From positions 15,679,917 to 15,743,916 of the forward strand of contig NC_092571.1 of assembly GCF_037975245.1 (NCBI RefSeq): a stretch of 64,000 bases of DNA. The letters run 5' to 3'. Shown one piece after another: positions 1-10,100 of the stretch (position 1 is the first letter of the stretch; each line of letters opens with the position of its first letter). The notes below the pieces were generated by a model, which saw only the letters and a list, made by a program, of their open reading frames with translations, made no database searches and was not told the DNA's origin. The translations under genes and the position numbers were made by a program. Origin of the DNA: Apostichopus japonicus (Eukaryota; Echinodermata; Holothuroidea; Aspidochirotida; Stichopodidae).

Positions 1-480
1 GGATGGTGGTGCAGACTCAGATGGAGTCTGGGGCCTTCTAAAACGGTTGCAAGCGGTACGTTTCCGTCTTTTCTGAAGGTCAGTCATTTTCTTATTTCTT
101 CTTTCTGTGAGTGCAATGTTCTGCTGAGACAAACACAAGTTAATTTTGTTAGTGTACTGAGTCCATTCGTCATCGGTGCAGCATGACTGTAATTCAAGCT
201 TCAGCCTCAGGATATCATCGTTGAGGCTATCTAAGGACAATTGGCAGTGTTTGGTGAGGATGTTGATGAGACGGATGGAGGTGCTGTGTAAGACTCGGTT
301 CCACTCTCTCTGGAGTCCTGGAGGGAGTGTCCCTAGTGCTGGTTGGTGTGTGACCTGTAGACCTGAGGGAATAATGCGAGAGAGAGAGTAGAACCTGTAG
401 TTGGAAAGATGGAAAGAATAGCGCTGGGATTTCTGCATCAATTTTCGGAGCTTCTGAAACAAAAGAAAATGGTGAGACAT
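1..480 (-). CDS. N-terminal part of a minus-strand PLE polyprotein, cut by the window edge
   Basis: The reverse complement of this segment matches the first 160 codons of the full PLE frame at 3295 onward, beginning at the same ATG in a CACCATG context (ATG at 480-478). It ends at position 1, which is equivalent to about 3775 in the complete copy, so the rest of the gene lies outside the window. No catalytic motif is reached. The copy could be complete or truncated further out. Confidence 0.75.
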   Translation of the reverse strand, partial: MSHHFLLFQKLRKLMQKSQRYSFHLSNYRFYSLSRIIPSGLQVTHQPALGTLPPGLQREWNRVLHSTSIRLINILTKHCQLSLDSLNDDILRLKLELQSCCTDDEWTQYTNKINLCLSQQNIALTERRNKKMTDLQKRRKRTACNRFRRPQTPSESAPPS

Positions 481-1038
481 GGTGAAAGCAGCGAGATGAG
501 TATATGATAAAAATGAAATGAAAAACTGAAACACAAGAATACAAATACAAGTACAAATACAAAGTAGATAAGGAGGATCACCCGAAGGGATACAGTAACA
601 GAGCAGCTGAAAAACAAAATGAAATAAAACTGTTAGCAAACTGCTTATCCACTAGAGAGCCTGTGTAATAGAATGTGTAAAAGTAAGTTGGCCTGACGTT
701 TCGATCCTAGCAGGATCTTCTTCAGAGGCTAAATGACAAGTTACAGTAACAGAGGGGACAAAAACACGCACAGAATACAGACAGGTTAATGAGCACGGTG
801 AACACAATGAGATGGATGAAAGGGGATTATAAGTAGAAAGCAACAGGAGAAGAGGAGAGGAAGGAGATAAACTGTGGAGGGACAAAGAGAGGATTAAAGG
901 CACAGGGTGAGGAATAAACTGGAGAGGGACAAAGACAGAAAGGTGTGAAGAAAAATGGAGGGGAAGAGAGCTGTAAGAGGAAGAGTGAAAGGGGGGGGGA
1001 AGGGAGAAAGGGGAGAAGGAGTAGGGAACAGAGGAAAG
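481..1038 (-). repeat. PLE pseudo-LTR, minus strand
   Basis: Noncoding tail of the minus-strand truncated copy joined to the leader of the next minus-strand copy. It mirrors 2734-3294, including a long C-rich pyrimidine tract (G-run on the plus strand near 991-1000) and a hammerhead-like motif at 691-729. Small open frames here are mirrored in all copies and are pyrimidine-tract artefacts. Confidence 0.75.
691..729 (-). ncRNA. Hammerhead-ribozyme-like motif of PLE, minus copy
   Basis: On the minus strand: helix I half GCCT (729-726), CTGAAGA core, a GATCC/GGATC helix II, GAAAC, GTC and the helix I partner AGGC (694-691). The order and spacing match a type I hammerhead with a two-base-pair helix III, the minimal form described for Penelope-like elements. 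One extra A lies between CTGAAGA and helix II. Identical to the two plus-strand copies. Confidence 0.6.
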
Positions 1039-1958
1039 TTAGTCATGTCCTTCCTGAATGTTCAGCCCATGAGGTTGAATGGTACGAAGGCGTTGCATCC
1101 AGAGCCTCTCTCTGCTGATACGTACTAGGTCAGGACGGCTACCTAAGGATTCAATCCCCTGTAGGGACATGTCGTTAATGGTATGGTTGGGAAGGTTAAA
1201 ATGTTCTCCAACTGGGGTCTCAGTCTTCATGGTGTTGACTGTGGATCTGTGACCATAGAAACGCTTCTTGAGGGTGGTTTTGGTTTCGCCAACATACTGG
1301 ATGCCGCAAACTCTACAAGAGATCAGATAGATGACATTGGTGGTAGTGCAAGTGATGTGACCCTTAGTCTTGTGTGTGAGTTGCATGCTGTGGCTGGTGA
1401 TGGAATTGGATTCAACAATGTGGTGGCTGCAGACGATGCATCTCGAAGTACGATCACATTTGAAGGTACCATGCTGAATGGGTGTGGGGTTAGAAGTAAG
1501 AGGTGGAACAGCAGCACGTACAAGAAGATCTCGTAGGTTGCGTGGTCGTCTGTAGGCGATGATGGGTTTTTCAGGGATGGCTCGTTGGAGTCTATCTGAA
1601 GTGAGGAGAATGTTGTGGTTGTTAGAGGTGATTTTCTGAAGGGGAGGAAGATTTGGGTGGAAAGTAACAACGAGGGGCAGCTTGTTGTCGCAATCTCGTC
1701 CCTTTTTGTCCTTCACTGCCAAAGTAGATGATCTGGAAAGGGAGCGGACTCTCTGAATGGCTTCACGCACCCTTCTGGCACTATGGCCCCTGGCAATAAG
1801 GTGTTTTTCCAAAGCATCTGTATGGCGAATGAAAGAGGAATTGTTAGAGCAAATGCGACGAAGACGTAGTGCTTGACTGTAGGCAATTCCAGACTTGCAG
1901 TGACGGGGATGGCAGCTTGAAGAATGGAGATACTGGTGTGTGTCTGTGGGCTTGGTGT
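1039..1958 (-). pseudogene. 5'-truncated PLE frame, GIY-YIG end, minus strand
   Basis: The frame corresponds to the complete copy from about 5064 to its stop. It holds the end of the reverse-transcriptase region, the cysteine/histidine cluster (CDRTSRCIVCSHH) and the whole GIY-YIG-type nuclease (IYLISC...QYVGET), ending at a stop at 1041-1039. Everything 5' of the junction at 1958 is missing, including the RT catalytic motifs, so it cannot encode an autonomous element. No frameshift is visible. Confidence 0.8.
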
Positions 1959-1968
1959 AAAAAAAAAA

Positions 1969-2733
1969 CACCTTATAGCCAGGGGCCATAGTGCCAGAAG
2001 GGTGCGTGAAGCCATTCAGAGAGTCCGCTCCCTTTCCAGATCATCTACTTTGGCAGTGAAGGACAAAAAGGGACGAGATTGCGACAACAAGCTGCCCCTC
2101 GTTGTTACTTTCCACCCAAATCTTCCTCCCCTTCAGAAAATCACCTCTAACAACCACAACATTCTCCTCACTTCAGATAGACTCCAACGAGCCATCCCTG
2201 AAAAACCCATCATCGCCTACAGACGACCACGCAACCTACGAGACCTTCTTGTACGTGCTGCTGTTCCACCTCTTACTTCTAACCCCACACCCATTCAGCA
2301 TGGTACCTTCAAATGTGATCGTACTTCGAGATGCATCGTCTGCAGCCACCACATTGTTGAATCCAATTCCATCACCAGCCACAGCATGCAACTCACACAC
2401 AAGACTAAGGGTCACATCACTTGCACTACCACCAATGTCATCTATCTGATCTCTTGTAGAGTTTGCGGCATCCAGTATGTTGGCGAAACCAAAACCACCC
2501 TCAAGAAGCGTTTCTATGGTCACAGATCCACAGTCAACACCATGAAGACTGAGACCCCAGTTGGAGAACATTTTAACCTTCCCAACCATACCATTAACGA
2601 CATGTCCCTACAGGGGATTGAATCCTTAGGTAGCCGTCCTGACCTAGTACGTATCAGCAGAGAGAGGCTCTGGATGCAACGCCTTCGTACCATTCAACCT
2701 CATGGGCTGAACATTCAGGAAGGACATGACTAA
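1969..2733 (+). pseudogene. 5'-truncated PLE frame, GIY-YIG end, plus strand
   Basis: Starts at the A-run junction in sequence equivalent to about 5219 of the complete copy and runs open to the same stop. It contains the Cys/His cluster and the GIY-YIG nuclease but no reverse-transcriptase core. It lies head-on to the minus-strand fragment and is followed, tail to head, by the complete copy. The few differences from the other copies are single substitutions. Confidence 0.8.
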
Positions 2734-3294
2734 CTTTCCTCTGTTCCCTACTCCTTCTCCCCTTTCTCCCTTCCCCCCCCCCCCTTTCACTCTTCCTCTT
2801 ACAGCTCTCTTCCCCTCCATTTTTCTTCACACCTTTCTGTCTTTGTCCCTCTCCAGTTTATTCCTCACCCTGTGCCTTTAATCCTCTCTTTGTCCCTCCA
2901 CAGTTTATCTCCTTCCTCTCCTCTTCTCCTGTTGCTTTCTACTTATAATCCCCTTTCATCCATCTCATTGTGTTCACCGTGCTCATTAACCTGTCTGTAT
3001 TCTGTGCGTGTTTTTGTCCCCTCTGTTACTGTAACTTGTCATTTAGCCTCTGAAGAAGATCCTGCTAGGATCGAAACGTCAGGCCAACTTACTTTTACAC
3101 ATTCTATTACACAGGCTCTCTAGTGGATAAGCAGTTTGCTAACAGTTTTATTTCATTTTGTTTTTCAGCTGCTCTGTTACTGTATCCCTTCGGGTGATCC
3201 TCCTTATCTACTTTGTATTTGTACTTGTATTTGTATTCTTGTGTTTCAGTTTTTCATTTCATTTTTATCATATACTCATCTCGCTGCTTTCACC
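2734..3294 (+). repeat. PLE pseudo-LTR joining truncated and complete copies
   Basis: 3' tail of the truncated copy (pyrimidine-rich with a C-run near 2771-2782) continuing into the leader of the complete copy. After the hammerhead-like motif the sequence departs from the outer tail at about 3107, so leader-specific sequence begins there. Pyrimidine-rich tracts ending in CAG at 3168, 3249 and 3321 look like splice acceptors; introns in PLE leaders are known from other invertebrates. The first in-frame ATG is 3295. Confidence 0.7.
3046..3084 (+). ncRNA. Hammerhead-ribozyme-like motif in the internal pseudo-LTR
   Basis: GCCT (3046-3049), CTGAAGA core (3050-3056), an extra A, GATCC/GGATC helix II with a TGCTA loop, GAAAC, GTC (3078-3080) and AGGC (3081-3084). 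Predicted cleavage follows C3080. The two-pair helix III (AC/GT) means activity would probably need two motifs acting as a dimer, as proposed for other PLE hammerheads. Confidence 0.65.
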
Positions 3295-5985
3295 ATGTCT
3301 CACCATTTTCTTTTGTTTCAGAAGCTCCGAAAATTGATGCAGAAATCCCAGCGCTATTCTTTCCATCTTTCCAACTACAGGTTCTACTCTCTCTCTCGCA
3401 TTATTCCCTCAGGTCTACAGGTCACACACCAACCAGCACTAGGGACACTCCCTCCAGGACTCCAGAGAGAGTGGAACCGAGTCTTACACAGCACCTCCAT
3501 CCGTCTCATCAACATCCTCACCAAACACTGCCAATTGTCCTTAGATAGCCTCAACGATGATATCCTGAGGCTGAAGCTTGAATTACAGTCATGCTGCACC
3601 GATGACGAATGGACTCAGTACACTAACAAAATTAACTTGTGTTTGTCTCAGCAGAACATTGCACTCACAGAAAGAAGAAATAAGAAAATGACTGACCTTC
3701 AGAAAAGACGGAAACGTACCGCTTGCAACCGTTTTAGAAGGCCCCAGACTCCATCTGAGTCTGCACCACCATCCTCAACTGCAGTTGTTAACTTATCTTC
3801 TTCTACTCTTACCAGTGCAGACCTTAGGCTTCTCTCCAAAGGACTCAACTTCTGTCCTACTCCTCCAGCATTTGACCAAGCGGAACTGAGTCAAGATCTT
3901 ACTCATTTCTTTCGCAGAATTCGCCTTCGTGAGTTTTTCCTAGATGATCCTCCAACTGAACGGGAACCCTTCTGCAAGAAAAGTTCTTGGATGCCTCCTA
4001 AGAACAGAGTCCCTGTTTTAGAAGCCTACACACAGGTCGTCAGCTCTGAGACTAACCAGTCAAACTCTCCTCTCCGCAGAACACACGACAACCTTCCAAG
4101 AGATGAGCGAACAGCACTCTCCTCACTGATGTCTCGCAGTGACATTATCATCAAGCCAGCCGACAAAGGTTCTGCAGTTGTCATCCAGGATCGACAGGAT
4201 TACATCAAGGAAGCCATGCGTCATCTCTCCAACAGTGATATTTACACTCTTCTTGATTCTGATCCCACAGATATTTTCTCCCAGCAGATAAAACAGACCA
4301 TCACTGATATGTACCAGCGGAACCAGATCTCTAAGAAGGCTGTTTCTTTCCTTTCTCCCACAGACTGTAAGGCAGCCAGGTTTTATCTCCTGCCCAAAAT
4401 TCACAAGCCTGGTAACCCTGGTAGGCCTATCATCTCGGGCAATGGGTCCCCCACCGAGAAGATATCCTTGTTTGTGGACCACTTCATCAAACCTCTTGTT
4501 CCTCAGATTAATTCTTATATCCATGACACTCCAGATTTCCTCAGGAAACTTGAAGATATCAAAAACCAAATCCCCAGTACAGCCATCATCGGTACTTTCG
4601 ACGTCACTTCTCTGTACACTAACATCCCTCATGCTGAAGGTATCGCAGCCACGTGTGCAGCCCTGTCTAAGAAGGTCCACCCTTGTCCACCCATCTCTGA
4701 CATCAAAGCTCTCATGCAACAGGTTCTCACCAAAAACAACTTCACGTTCATGGACAAGCATTACCTTCAAAGACACGGGACAGCCATGGGAACCAGGATG
4801 GCTCCTTCCTATGCATGCCTGTTTATGTCTAGCCTTGAAGAACGCATGCTCAGTACGGCTCCCTGTCGTCCCCTTATCTGGTGGCGCTACATCGATGACA
4901 TCTTCTTCATTTGGACCAGTGATGAGGATAGCCTGCTCACCTTCATCAATCATATCAATTCTTTCCACAGCACCATCAAATTCACCTCTGATTACTCTCA
5001 CCAACAGGTTAACTTTCTCGATGTGACTGTTCGCAAGGAACACGGTTCTCTCTCCACAGACTTATACACCAAGCCCACAGACACACACCAGTATCTCCAT
5101 TCTTCAAGCTGCCATCCCCGTCACTGCAAGTCTGGAATTGCCTACAGTCAAGCACTACGTCTTCGTCGCATTTGCTCTAACAATTCCTCTTTCATTCGCC
5201 ATACAGATGCTTTGGAAAAACACCTTATTGCCAGGGGCCATAGTGCCAAAAGGGTGCGTGAAGCCATTCAGAGAGTCCGCTCCCTTTCCAGATCATCTAC
5301 TTTGGCAGTGAAGGACAAAAAGGGACGAGATTGCGACAACAAGCTGCCCCTCGTTGTTACTTTCCACCCAAATCTTCCTCCCCTTCAGAAAATCACCTCT
5401 AACAACCACAACATTCTCCTCACTTCAGATAGACTCCAACGAGCCATCCCTGAAAAACCCATCATCGCCTACAGACGACCACGCAACCTACGAGACCTTC
5501 TTGTACGTGCTGCTGTTCCACCTCTTACTTCTAACCCCACACCCATTCAGCATGGTACCTTCAAATGTGATCGTACTTCGAGATGCATCGTCTGCAGCCA
5601 CCACATTGTTGAATCCAATTCCATCACCAGCCACAGCATGCAACTCACACACAAGACTAAGGGTCACATCACTTGCACTACCACCAATGTCATCTATCTG
5701 ATCTCTTGTAGAGTTTGCGGCATCCAGTATGTTGGCGAAACCAAAACCACCCTCAAGAAGCGTTTCTATGGTCACAGATCCACAGTCAACACCATGAAGA
5801 CTGAGACCCCAGTTGGAGAACATTTTAACCTTCCCAACCATACCATTAACGACATGTCCCTACAGGGGATTGAATCCTTAGGTAGCCGTCCTGACCTAGT
5901 ACGTATCAGCAGAGAGAGGCTCTGGATGCAACGCCTTCGTACCATTCAACCTCATGGGCTGAACATTCAGGAAGGACATGACTAA
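3295..5985 (+). CDS. Penelope-like element polyprotein: reverse transcriptase and GIY-YIG endonuclease, intact
   Basis: An open frame of 896 codons that copies and integrates the element's RNA. From N to C terminus it shows: a basic region; the PLE-type block LPKIHKPGNPGRPIIS; RT motif A FDVTSLYTNIP; motif B around GTAMGTRMAPSYA; the catalytic RYIDDIF box (motif C); motif D VNFLDVTV; a CDRTSRCIVCSHH zinc-ligand-like linker; and a C-terminal GIY-YIG nuclease (VIYLISC, IQYVGET, then KKRFYGHRS). The frame stays open upstream to about 3136 but has no ATG before 3295, which has a good CACCATG context. All recognised catalytic residues are present and there is no break, so this copy may be competent. 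Large antisense frames over this stretch are shadows. Confidence 0.92.
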   Translation: MSHHFLLFQKLRKLMQKSQRYSFHLSNYRFYSLSRIIPSGLQVTHQPALGTLPPGLQREWNRVLHSTSIRLINILTKHCQLSLDSLNDDILRLKLELQSCCTDDEWTQYTNKINLCLSQQNIALTERRNKKMTDLQKRRKRTACNRFRRPQTPSESAPPSSTAVVNLSSSTLTSADLRLLSKGLNFCPTPPAFDQAELSQDLTHFFRRIRLREFFLDDPPTEREPFCKKSSWMPPKNRVPVLEAYTQVVSSETNQSNSPLRRTHDNLPRDERTALSSLMSRSDIIIKPADKGSAVVIQDRQDYIKEAMRHLSNSDIYTLLDSDPTDIFSQQIKQTITDMYQRNQISKKAVSFLSPTDCKAARFYLLPKIHKPGNPGRPIISGNGSPTEKISLFVDHFIKPLVPQINSYIHDTPDFLRKLEDIKNQIPSTAIIGTFDVTSLYTNIPHAEGIAATCAALSKKVHPCPPISDIKALMQQVLTKNNFTFMDKHYLQRHGTAMGTRMAPSYACLFMSSLEERMLSTAPCRPLIWWRYIDDIFFIWTSDEDSLLTFINHINSFHSTIKFTSDYSHQQVNFLDVTVRKEHGSLSTDLYTKPTDTHQYLHSSSCHPRHCKSGIAYSQALRLRRICSNNSSFIRHTDALEKHLIARGHSAKRVREAIQRVRSLSRSSTLAVKDKKGRDCDNKLPLVVTFHPNLPPLQKITSNNHNILLTSDRLQRAIPEKPIIAYRRPRNLRDLLVRAAVPPLTSNPTPIQHGTFKCDRTSRCIVCSHHIVESNSITSHSMQLTHKTKGHITCTTTNVIYLISCRVCGIQYVGETKTTLKKRFYGHRSTVNTMKTETPVGEHFNLPNHTINDMSLQGIESLGSRPDLVRISRERLWMQRLRTIQPHGLNIQEGHD

Positions 5986-6354
5986 CTTTCCTCTGTTCCC
6001 TACTCCTTCTCCCCTTTCTCCCTTCCCCCCCCCCCTTTCACTCTTCCTCTTACAGCTCTCTTCCCCTCCATTTTTCTTCACACCTTTCTGTCTTTGTCCC
6101 TCTCCAGTTTATTCCTCACCCTGTGCCTTTAATCCTCTCTTTGTCCCTCCACAGTTTATCTCCTTCCTCTCCTCTTCTCCTGTTGCTTTCTACTTATAAT
6201 CCCCTTTCATCCATCTCATTGTGTTCACCGTGCTCATTAACCTGTCTGTATTCTGTGCGTGTTTTTGTCCCCTCTGTTACTGTAACTTGTCATTTAGCCT
6301 CTGAAGAAGATCCTGCTAGGATCGAAACGTCAGGCCAACTTACTTTTACACATA
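5986..6354 (+). repeat. PLE 3' tail and downstream end of the element
   Basis: Noncoding tail nearly identical to 2734-3106. Similarity ends at about 6354, after the hammerhead-like motif, which I take as the 3' boundary against host DNA. A clear target-site duplication cannot be checked because the other end of the array is outside the window. Confidence 0.75.
6297..6335 (+). ncRNA. Hammerhead-ribozyme-like motif in the outer PLE tail
   Basis: Third copy of the same motif: GCCT 6297-6300, CTGAAGA, GATCC/GGATC, GAAAC, GTC ending at 6331, AGGC 6332-6335. It lies about 20 bases before the inferred end of the element, so self-cleavage would trim a transcript close to its 3' end. Confidence 0.65.
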
Positions 6355-6789
6355 AAATCTGTTAGCACGGATGGGTTGCCAATAGCACATTCTTTTGTTA
6401 CGAACTAACAGACTAACTAACATGGTGATTTCATGAGCTGATTCCCACAGTGAAAAATATATTTCTACACAGCCCGTCTATATTCTATTAACTACTGTGA
6501 AAATGAGCTGTAATTTTTACCAGGCTCTCCAGCCCACTGGCCCACCGGGCATTGCCCAAGTGCCTGTGTGGCCAGTCCGCCACTGCATACCATGGATGCA
6601 TGGCTGCAGATACAACCTGTAACAAAAGTGTCAAAGATCTTCTCTACATACACACTAATTGCCTCCTCACATAGTATTCTGCTCCTCTTTGTTGTAGTGT
6701 ATGGTGGCTCATATTCCTCCTCAGAGATGAAAATAATAGATCAACTGAAATTAAAACCTTATCATTGCTCTTAACTTATATGAAGGGAT
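6355..6789. other. Spacer between PLE and the duplicated fibrinogen locus
   Basis: AT-rich sequence without a supported gene. The phrase 'gtccgccactgc' near 6575 resembles the end of a hAT MITE (compare 37734-37745), but no partner end was found. Similarity to the second fibrinogen locus starts just after this stretch. Confidence 0.4.
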
Positions 6790-6959
6790 GTTATTAACAA
6801 AATCAAGTAAGATAATCTTCAAACAATTGCTCTCTTTTCGCGTTCCTATTCCTCTAATTACCATCCCTAATCTGGCTTTATTATTCATCATATTTCCATC
6901 GTATTAATACCTCCATTATCATAACTCCCAAGCTAACCTTACTCTTCATTTAATTCCAA

Positions 6960-7136
6960 AGTATGAGCATTGTTAATGGTAGTCTGACAGACTGTAGAGC
7001 AATCTACAAAGCTGGGTGCAGGGAGAGTGGCATATACAACATCACACCTAATGGTTGGACTGAAGACCCTTTTGAAGCTTATTGCGATATGGAGATTCTT
7101 ACTGATCGGAACTGGTGCAGGGGACATGGATGGACT
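6960..7136 (+). CDS. FReD gene A, first visible exon
   Basis: Encodes 59 residues from S-MSIVNGSL to GHGWT, followed by the donor GTAAGT. The homologous boundary would need AG at 6958-6959 but reads AA. The nearest AG (6960-6961) would start the exon two bases late and change the frame if the previous exon ends in phase 0 as in copy B. Confidence 0.75.
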
Positions 7137-10100
7137 GTAAGTATCTAGAAGGTTTACTACCATTGTTATTTACTGTACCCTGAACTCCATCTATACTACC
7201 TTGTACAGAGAAGAACTCTGTGGTTTGAGGAAGGTGTTGAAATGCCAACATCTCAACCGGCAAGCTGGGAGGGAAATTTAAGGAATAGTCTAGCTAGCAT
7301 GTTTGCATTTGGCTGCTTATCCTGCAGTTTTATCAAAAGTATGCGGTTCATTAAACTAGTTCTACCTCACTCCCTTTATATCAATATTTTTACTTAAAGT
7401 AATGTTTTCATACTTTACGAGTTATCAGTATGTTTTCATAATATTTCCATTTGATTCCTAAACATGAACCTCAAAACCCAATTTTTGCATATTATAAAAT
7501 AATCGAAAGCAAAGAGGAAATGGAAATGTTAACAATATTGCTTTCATAAGAGTTGACTAAAAAGGATGATGGACTGCATTGGTATGAGAATTTGATAACA
7601 AATCTAGGATATCAATTGCATTTCATGGAATCAGAAAAGTTGCTTTGATAATTCTTGATTGAAACCTTACAACCTTGCCACCCTGTTGTATTTGTGAGCA
7701 ACAGCCTCAAATAATGTCATGGCAAATTTGTCAGGCCGAAATGATGTTGATTGTCGTTCAATGTTGCTCTTTTGTTCACATGAATTCGGAGGATATTTTA
7801 GGTATAAACTAGCTAGCTGCTTTTGCATTCAGTTAACAAATTACTGCGATTTTGTCAAATGTTTGGAGAAAGAAGGTTAAGTAAGGGCGCTCTGTTGTTC
7901 ACTTGCAAATAAAAGCACATTTTTGGTTGAGATCATTGTAAACATTTAAAAATAATGGCTTAACTTTAAAAATTTGGGCCTGAACTGAAGAGCCGACTTT
8001 ATCAACCATTTAGCATTAAAGGAGCATTGCAGACGTGACCAATTTTAAAGCTGCATTTCTAGAAAACCTAACAGCTATACAAACACTACGGAGCACCCAA
8101 TGTATCATTGTTATTGGACTATGATATATCAACACAAAAATTATGCCACACGTCCTGCCTTCTGATTCATCGTTAGTTCTATGGCTGTTGGTGTATCGTC
8201 GGGAACATATCTCGCGTGCTAATATCCTGAAACATTTTTAAGGAGTCTGGTGAATAAGTAGAGATAGTTTCAATACAGGCACGGATCAAAGGGATATGAG
8301 GTTCTACACCACACTGCTATTCCAATTACATACCAACACAAAATATATGAATAAAAGTAGTTAATAACAAAGCCTTGCTTGTACACATAATTTATAATCT
8401 TAAATATACCTCGAAATGCACTATTCTATGTCTAACATTATATTTTTATGTTCTCAGAGGAAGAAGCAACACGCATTACATGGGAGTCAGCTTCAAGGAC
8501 CCCGGCCACCCCCCCCCCCTCCTTTGTAAAATCTTACATCCGCCGGCGCAATAAACAGTGAATGTCTACGTATATTAAATCTTTGACCTTTAACCATTTT
8601 TGCCTCTTTTCGTATTGTAATCCTTCAATTTAATTGTACTTGTATGTGTGTTTTTTGCAAAGGTTTTTCAGCGTCGTGTGAACGGTTCTGTCGATTTCAG
8701 TCGTAACTGGACCAGCTATAAAGATGGGTTTGGACAGCTGGATCATGAGTTTTGGCTTGGAAATGAAAAGTTGCACTACCTGGCAAAGCAGAATGGCAAA
8801 CACAGACTTCTGATCGAGATTGTTAGCAGCAGTGGGACTACATACTACGCTTGTTATGAGGAATTTCACATCAAGGAAGAGGGGGAAAAGTACGAGTTGC
8901 ATGCGTCTACATTTCCTAGCACCAGAAGTAAGTAGACAAACACAATTGTGTTTGCAAATGCATAGTGATTCTGTTCGTTTCTAGAGTGTTAAATATTGGC
9001 CTAAGGTTATGAGTTCAAGCAGTAACAGTTCTCATGCTGTTTGCTTTCTCCAGGTGAAAATTTGTGTGATCTTATGTAAACTTTCCCCTTAAGTTAAGGG
9101 TGTGATGATTTGTATTGCTTTTGCTAATTTGTTAAAGGAAACACAAAGTCCACTGTGATCATTGGTCGCTGTGTTAGAGAAAGTCTGTGTGGACATCTTC
9201 CCACTAAAAGCTAAGAAAAAGCTTAGTCGATCAATTAGAAATATCAAGGCTGAAGACTTGAGCAAGTCTTAATATGACATCATCACGCCACACGTGTTTC
9301 AACTTTTAATGATTTTCTTTATTTAGTACAATACTTATTTTCTGTAACAGAGATGGATTTTGCAAATGCTGACGCTATAAATTGAAGTTAATATGAGATA
9401 ATGATTACAGCAGTTTCAGTGGCAATGTGAGGCTTATTTTTGATAGTTCCAGGTATAAGTTGGTAACGGTAAGCCGGGCCTTACACTAGTAACGTTAAAC
9501 CGAGCGTAAACATGAAAGTCTTCATAAATAGTCTTCAAAAGCGGATATTTTATTAATAATTTCCTTTTGATTAACTCTTGGTACATAAACTCAATGATGA
9601 ATATAACTATAACTTGGGATGATTAAAATACACGAGCATAAATGCTGATTATAAATATAAATTACGGAGCCCTCTGTTATACGCCAGTAGGCTTCGGGAG
9701 ATAAACTTAAACTCCCGATACGTCTTTAGGAGACACTTAAGGAGGCACAAAGTCCACTGAAGGCTGAAGACTTGAGCAAATCTAAATGACAACATCACAG
9801 CATCACTGATTATAAACATAAATTACGGAGCCCTCTGTGATACGTCTGTAGGCTTCGGGAGATAAACTTAAACTCCCGATACGTCTTTAGGAGACACTTA
9901 ACCCCCGATTCCAATATAACAAATTAGGAAGCGATGCACAGGTCACACGCTCTGCCCTTGAACCTGATTGGTCCAAACTTATAGCTAACCCCTCACCCAA
10001 CTATTGATTGGTTGAATGCCAACCCGATATGCAGATGAGCACATGCAAATGAGCACTCAACCAATTTCAACCAGTTTGGCTGTCTTCCCCATACATCTAA

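Larger units (their letters stand above)
1..6354. mobile_element. Penelope-like retroelement array with inverted, partly tandem copies
   Basis: Four copies or parts of one PLE are visible. Read outward from the A-run at 1959-1968, both strands show the same order: 5'-truncated GIY-YIG end, tail, then the head of another copy. Positions 1-1812 are near-perfect reverse complements of about 1960-3772, with a ~146-bp spacer (1813-1958) belonging only to the minus copy. The plus-side downstream copy is complete and its tail diverges from the internal junction at about 6354. Partial tandem and inverted copies with pseudo-LTRs are known for PLEs. Near identity of the arms suggests a recent insertion. 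The minus-strand array continues beyond position 1. Confidence 0.9.

Noticed and set aside
3136-3294. N-terminal extension of the PLE protein upstream of 3295
   Set aside because: The frame is open but begins at a TTG and has no ATG; the stretch is leader sequence with acceptor-like sites.
4123-5043. 306-codon minus-strand frame
   Set aside because: Antisense shadow of the PLE reverse-transcriptase core; no family resemblance.
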